The translations under genes and the position numbers were made by a program. From Betaproteobacteria bacterium (GTDB lineage Bacteria > Pseudomonadota > Gammaproteobacteria > Burkholderiales > Usitatibacteraceae), in assembly GCA_016791265.1 (NCBI GenBank), contig JAEUMY010000018.1:1-64000 (forward strand): a DNA stretch of 64,000 bases. The letters run 5' to 3'. This document shows, piece after piece, positions 62,959-64,000 of the stretch (the stretch's first letter is position 1; each line of letters opens with the position of its first letter). Below the pieces are notes generated by a model. The model was not told the DNA's origin. It made no database searches and was given only the letters and a program-made list of their open reading frames with translations.

Positions 62959-63495
62959 ATGAAGCCGCCCCGCGATGGGATCAACTGGTGGCCGCTGTAC
63001 ATCGCCTTGCTTGCGGTCGTGGGCTTCGTCGCGTGGAAAGGCTTTTCGGTGGGTGGCAACGCGGTCGCGGGTGTCATGCTTGTTGTTCCGGTATTCGGCT
63101 GGGTCGCGGCACGGCTCCTGATCAACGGCGTCGAAAAACTGGCCCAGGCCAAACGCGCGGCCGAGTGGGCCGATCTCAATGGTGTCCACTACGCCTATGG
63201 CCCGCACGAGCTGCGCGCCATCGAGTTTGACGGGGCGCTGTGGTTCTACGAGCGGGACATCCTGCAGGCTGCGAATATTCGCAGTGACACCCTGACACGC
63301 CTCTTCCCCGCAAGCCAGCGCCGGCCTCTGGAAAACACAAAACTGTTCGTGCTGAACGAAGCAGGCATCGAGCATCTGCTCATGAAGCACCCCGATCAGG
63401 AAGCGAAACGCTTCCTCATGTTCCTTCGCCGCGAGGCTTTCTATCCGTGGAAACGCGCGCACGGCCAGAAGGTCGAAGCCCCGGTTCCGCGCTGA
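62959..63495 (+). CDS. membrane protein with C-terminal BRO-N/antirepressor-like domain
   Basis: A 178-residue protein. Two membrane helices (about 10-28 and 37-55) are followed by a soluble part: LRAIEFDGALWFYERDILQAANIRSDTLTRLFPASQRRPLENTKLFVLNEAGIEHLLMKHPDQEAKRFLMFLRREAFYPWKR. The W-F-x-x-x-D-I-x-x-A, LNEAGIxxLLM and EAKRF..FLRREA..P patterns resemble BRO-N domains of phage antirepressors. That domain is normally a soluble DNA-binding module, so a membrane anchor is odd. Palindrome copy 20 encodes its ANIR segment. I am not sure of the homology. Confidence 0.65.
   Translation: MKPPRDGINWWPLYIALLAVVGFVAWKGFSVGGNAVAGVMLVVPVFGWVAARLLINGVEKLAQAKRAAEWADLNGVHYAYGPHELRAIEFDGALWFYERDILQAANIRSDTLTRLFPASQRRPLENTKLFVLNEAGIEHLLMKHPDQEAKRFLMFLRREAFYPWKRAHGQKVEAPVPR
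63271..63282. repeat. GCGAATATTCGC copy 20
   Basis: Exact copy in the BRO-N-like membrane protein gene, symmetry extended to 16 bp (CTGCGAATATTCGCAG); read as Ala-Ala-Asn-Ile-Arg-Ser. Confidence 0.95.
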
Positions 63496-63519
63496 TCACC
63501 CACAACCCGAGGACACCTC

Positions 63520-63813
63520 ATGCCGACAGACGCCACGCAAGCTCCCGCTCCGCCGCACAAACCTGGCCTGGCCAAGGCCGGCAAGGTGACGCTGATCCTT
63601 TCCGCTGTCATCATCGCCCTGCCGTTCCTGATGCTGCTCGCGGGCATCGTCGGCCAAATGATCTGGCTGGAATTTGCCGATACGTCCAAGCCGCCACCGT
63701 TCATCATCGAGGCACTGCCCTGGTCGCTCGTGTTGGCGCCCCTCACCACGCTTGCCGGCGTAGTGGGCCTGATCGCGGGTGGATTGATGTGGTGGTTCGC
63801 CCGCAGGGGCTGA
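63520..63813 (+). CDS. small two-helix membrane protein, hypothetical
   Basis: A 97-residue protein with two membrane segments (about 22-46, VTLILSAVIIALPFLMLLAGIVG, and 69-91, SLVLAPLTTLAGVVGLIAGGLMWW). GAGG precedes the ATG. It lies 24 bp after the BRO-N-like gene and is probably in its operon. Function unknown. Confidence 0.75.
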   Translation: MPTDATQAPAPPHKPGLAKAGKVTLILSAVIIALPFLMLLAGIVGQMIWLEFADTSKPPPFIIEALPWSLVLAPLTTLAGVVGLIAGGLMWWFARRG

Positions 63814-63828
63814 CGGCGCGGCGCCCGA

Positions 63829-64000
63829 TCAGGGGCCGGCTTCGAACGGCAGGCGTTTTCCCGCGCCGATCCACTCGCCGCTGATGCGTTCTCCAATCAC
63901 GCTGAAGCGAATGACTGGCGCCGCCTTGCCCTCTGGCGCCTCCTCGATCAGTTCCCATGTCCCGTCCTTGCGCGGACCGAAGAGGGAGATCGGGCTGCGG
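63829..64000 (-). CDS. hypothetical protein, 3' part only
   Basis: The minus strand is open from the window edge to TGA at 63831-63829: RSPISLFGPRKDGTWELIEE, then GKAAPVIRFSVIGERISGEW and a short tail ending FEAGP. The W-x-G/W pattern and beta-rich feel suggest a secreted or membrane-associated small domain, but I cannot place the family. It converges on the preceding gene 15 bp away. Confidence 0.5.
   Translation of the reverse strand, partial: RSPISLFGPRKDGTWELIEEAPEGKAAPVIRFSVIGERISGEWIGAGKRLPFEAGP

Overview
The window looks like a chromosomal piece of a GC-rich betaproteobacterium (Burkholderiales/Nitrosomonadales type). The evidence is gene content and order: rpsF; rlmB-rnr-tRNA-Leu; a long minus-strand run ndk-rlmN-pilW-rodZ-ispG-hisS-(YfgM-like)-bamB-der-hfq-hflX-hflK-hflC-DUF2065-hisZ-purA; and glnE divergent from a YhdP/AsmA-like gene, a Nit-type amidase and tldD. 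A short 79-residue Hfq and HisZ next to PurA fit this group. I cannot name the species.

Layout. 0-7 kb: rpsF 5' end, a small lipoprotein, an M16 peptidase, rlmB, rnr and tRNA-Leu(CAG). 7-24 kb: the housekeeping run above, with many 1-4 nt start/stop overlaps (TGATG, TAGTG, GTGA). It also holds a small cysteine-rich protein after purA and a patatin-like lipoprotein between der and hfq. 24-31.7 kb: tilS, accA, a cobalamin adenosyltransferase, an ECF sigma/anti-sigma pair, a BtuF-like protein and two DAHP synthases of different subclasses. The DAHP synthase operon starts with what looks like a classical attenuator: a leader peptide with seven consecutive aromatic codons followed by a terminator hairpin. 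31.8-36 kb: a nuclease-like protein, a uracil-DNA glycosylase-like protein, MsrB and two dehydrogenases. 36.4-48.7 kb: an accessory, visibly more AT-rich island for glycan assembly (TPR/O-GlcNAc-transferase-like protein, WbqC-like protein, GNAT, three methyltransferases, a beta-propeller, NeuD-like acyltransferase, AMP-dependent ligase, SDR, acyl carrier protein, DegT aminotransferase). 48.7-64 kb: tldD, Nit amidase, YhdP-like giant, glnE, adenylate cyclase, ilvE, zinc-finger protein, heptosyltransferase, DUF1684 lipid/periplasmic protein and small membrane proteins.

The most striking signal is not a gene. The perfect 12-bp palindrome GCGAATATTCGC occurs 20 times exactly (plus two 11/12 copies), where about 0.004 would be expected by chance. 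It sits inside core genes in all three codon phases and in gaps, sometimes against a start codon or Shine-Dalgarno site. It is absent from 35.1-50.2 kb, a gap that covers the glycan island. It behaves like a highly iterated palindrome (compare HIP1 of cyanobacteria) or a DNA-uptake/nucleoid/methylation signal; its role is unknown from the sequence alone.

The island genes fit one scheme: the aminotransferase makes an amino sugar, the ligase loads an acyl group on the carrier protein, the SDR reduces it, the NeuD-like enzyme attaches it, methyltransferases finish the sugar, and the TPR/OGT-like protein attaches sugar to a surface protein. This is inference.
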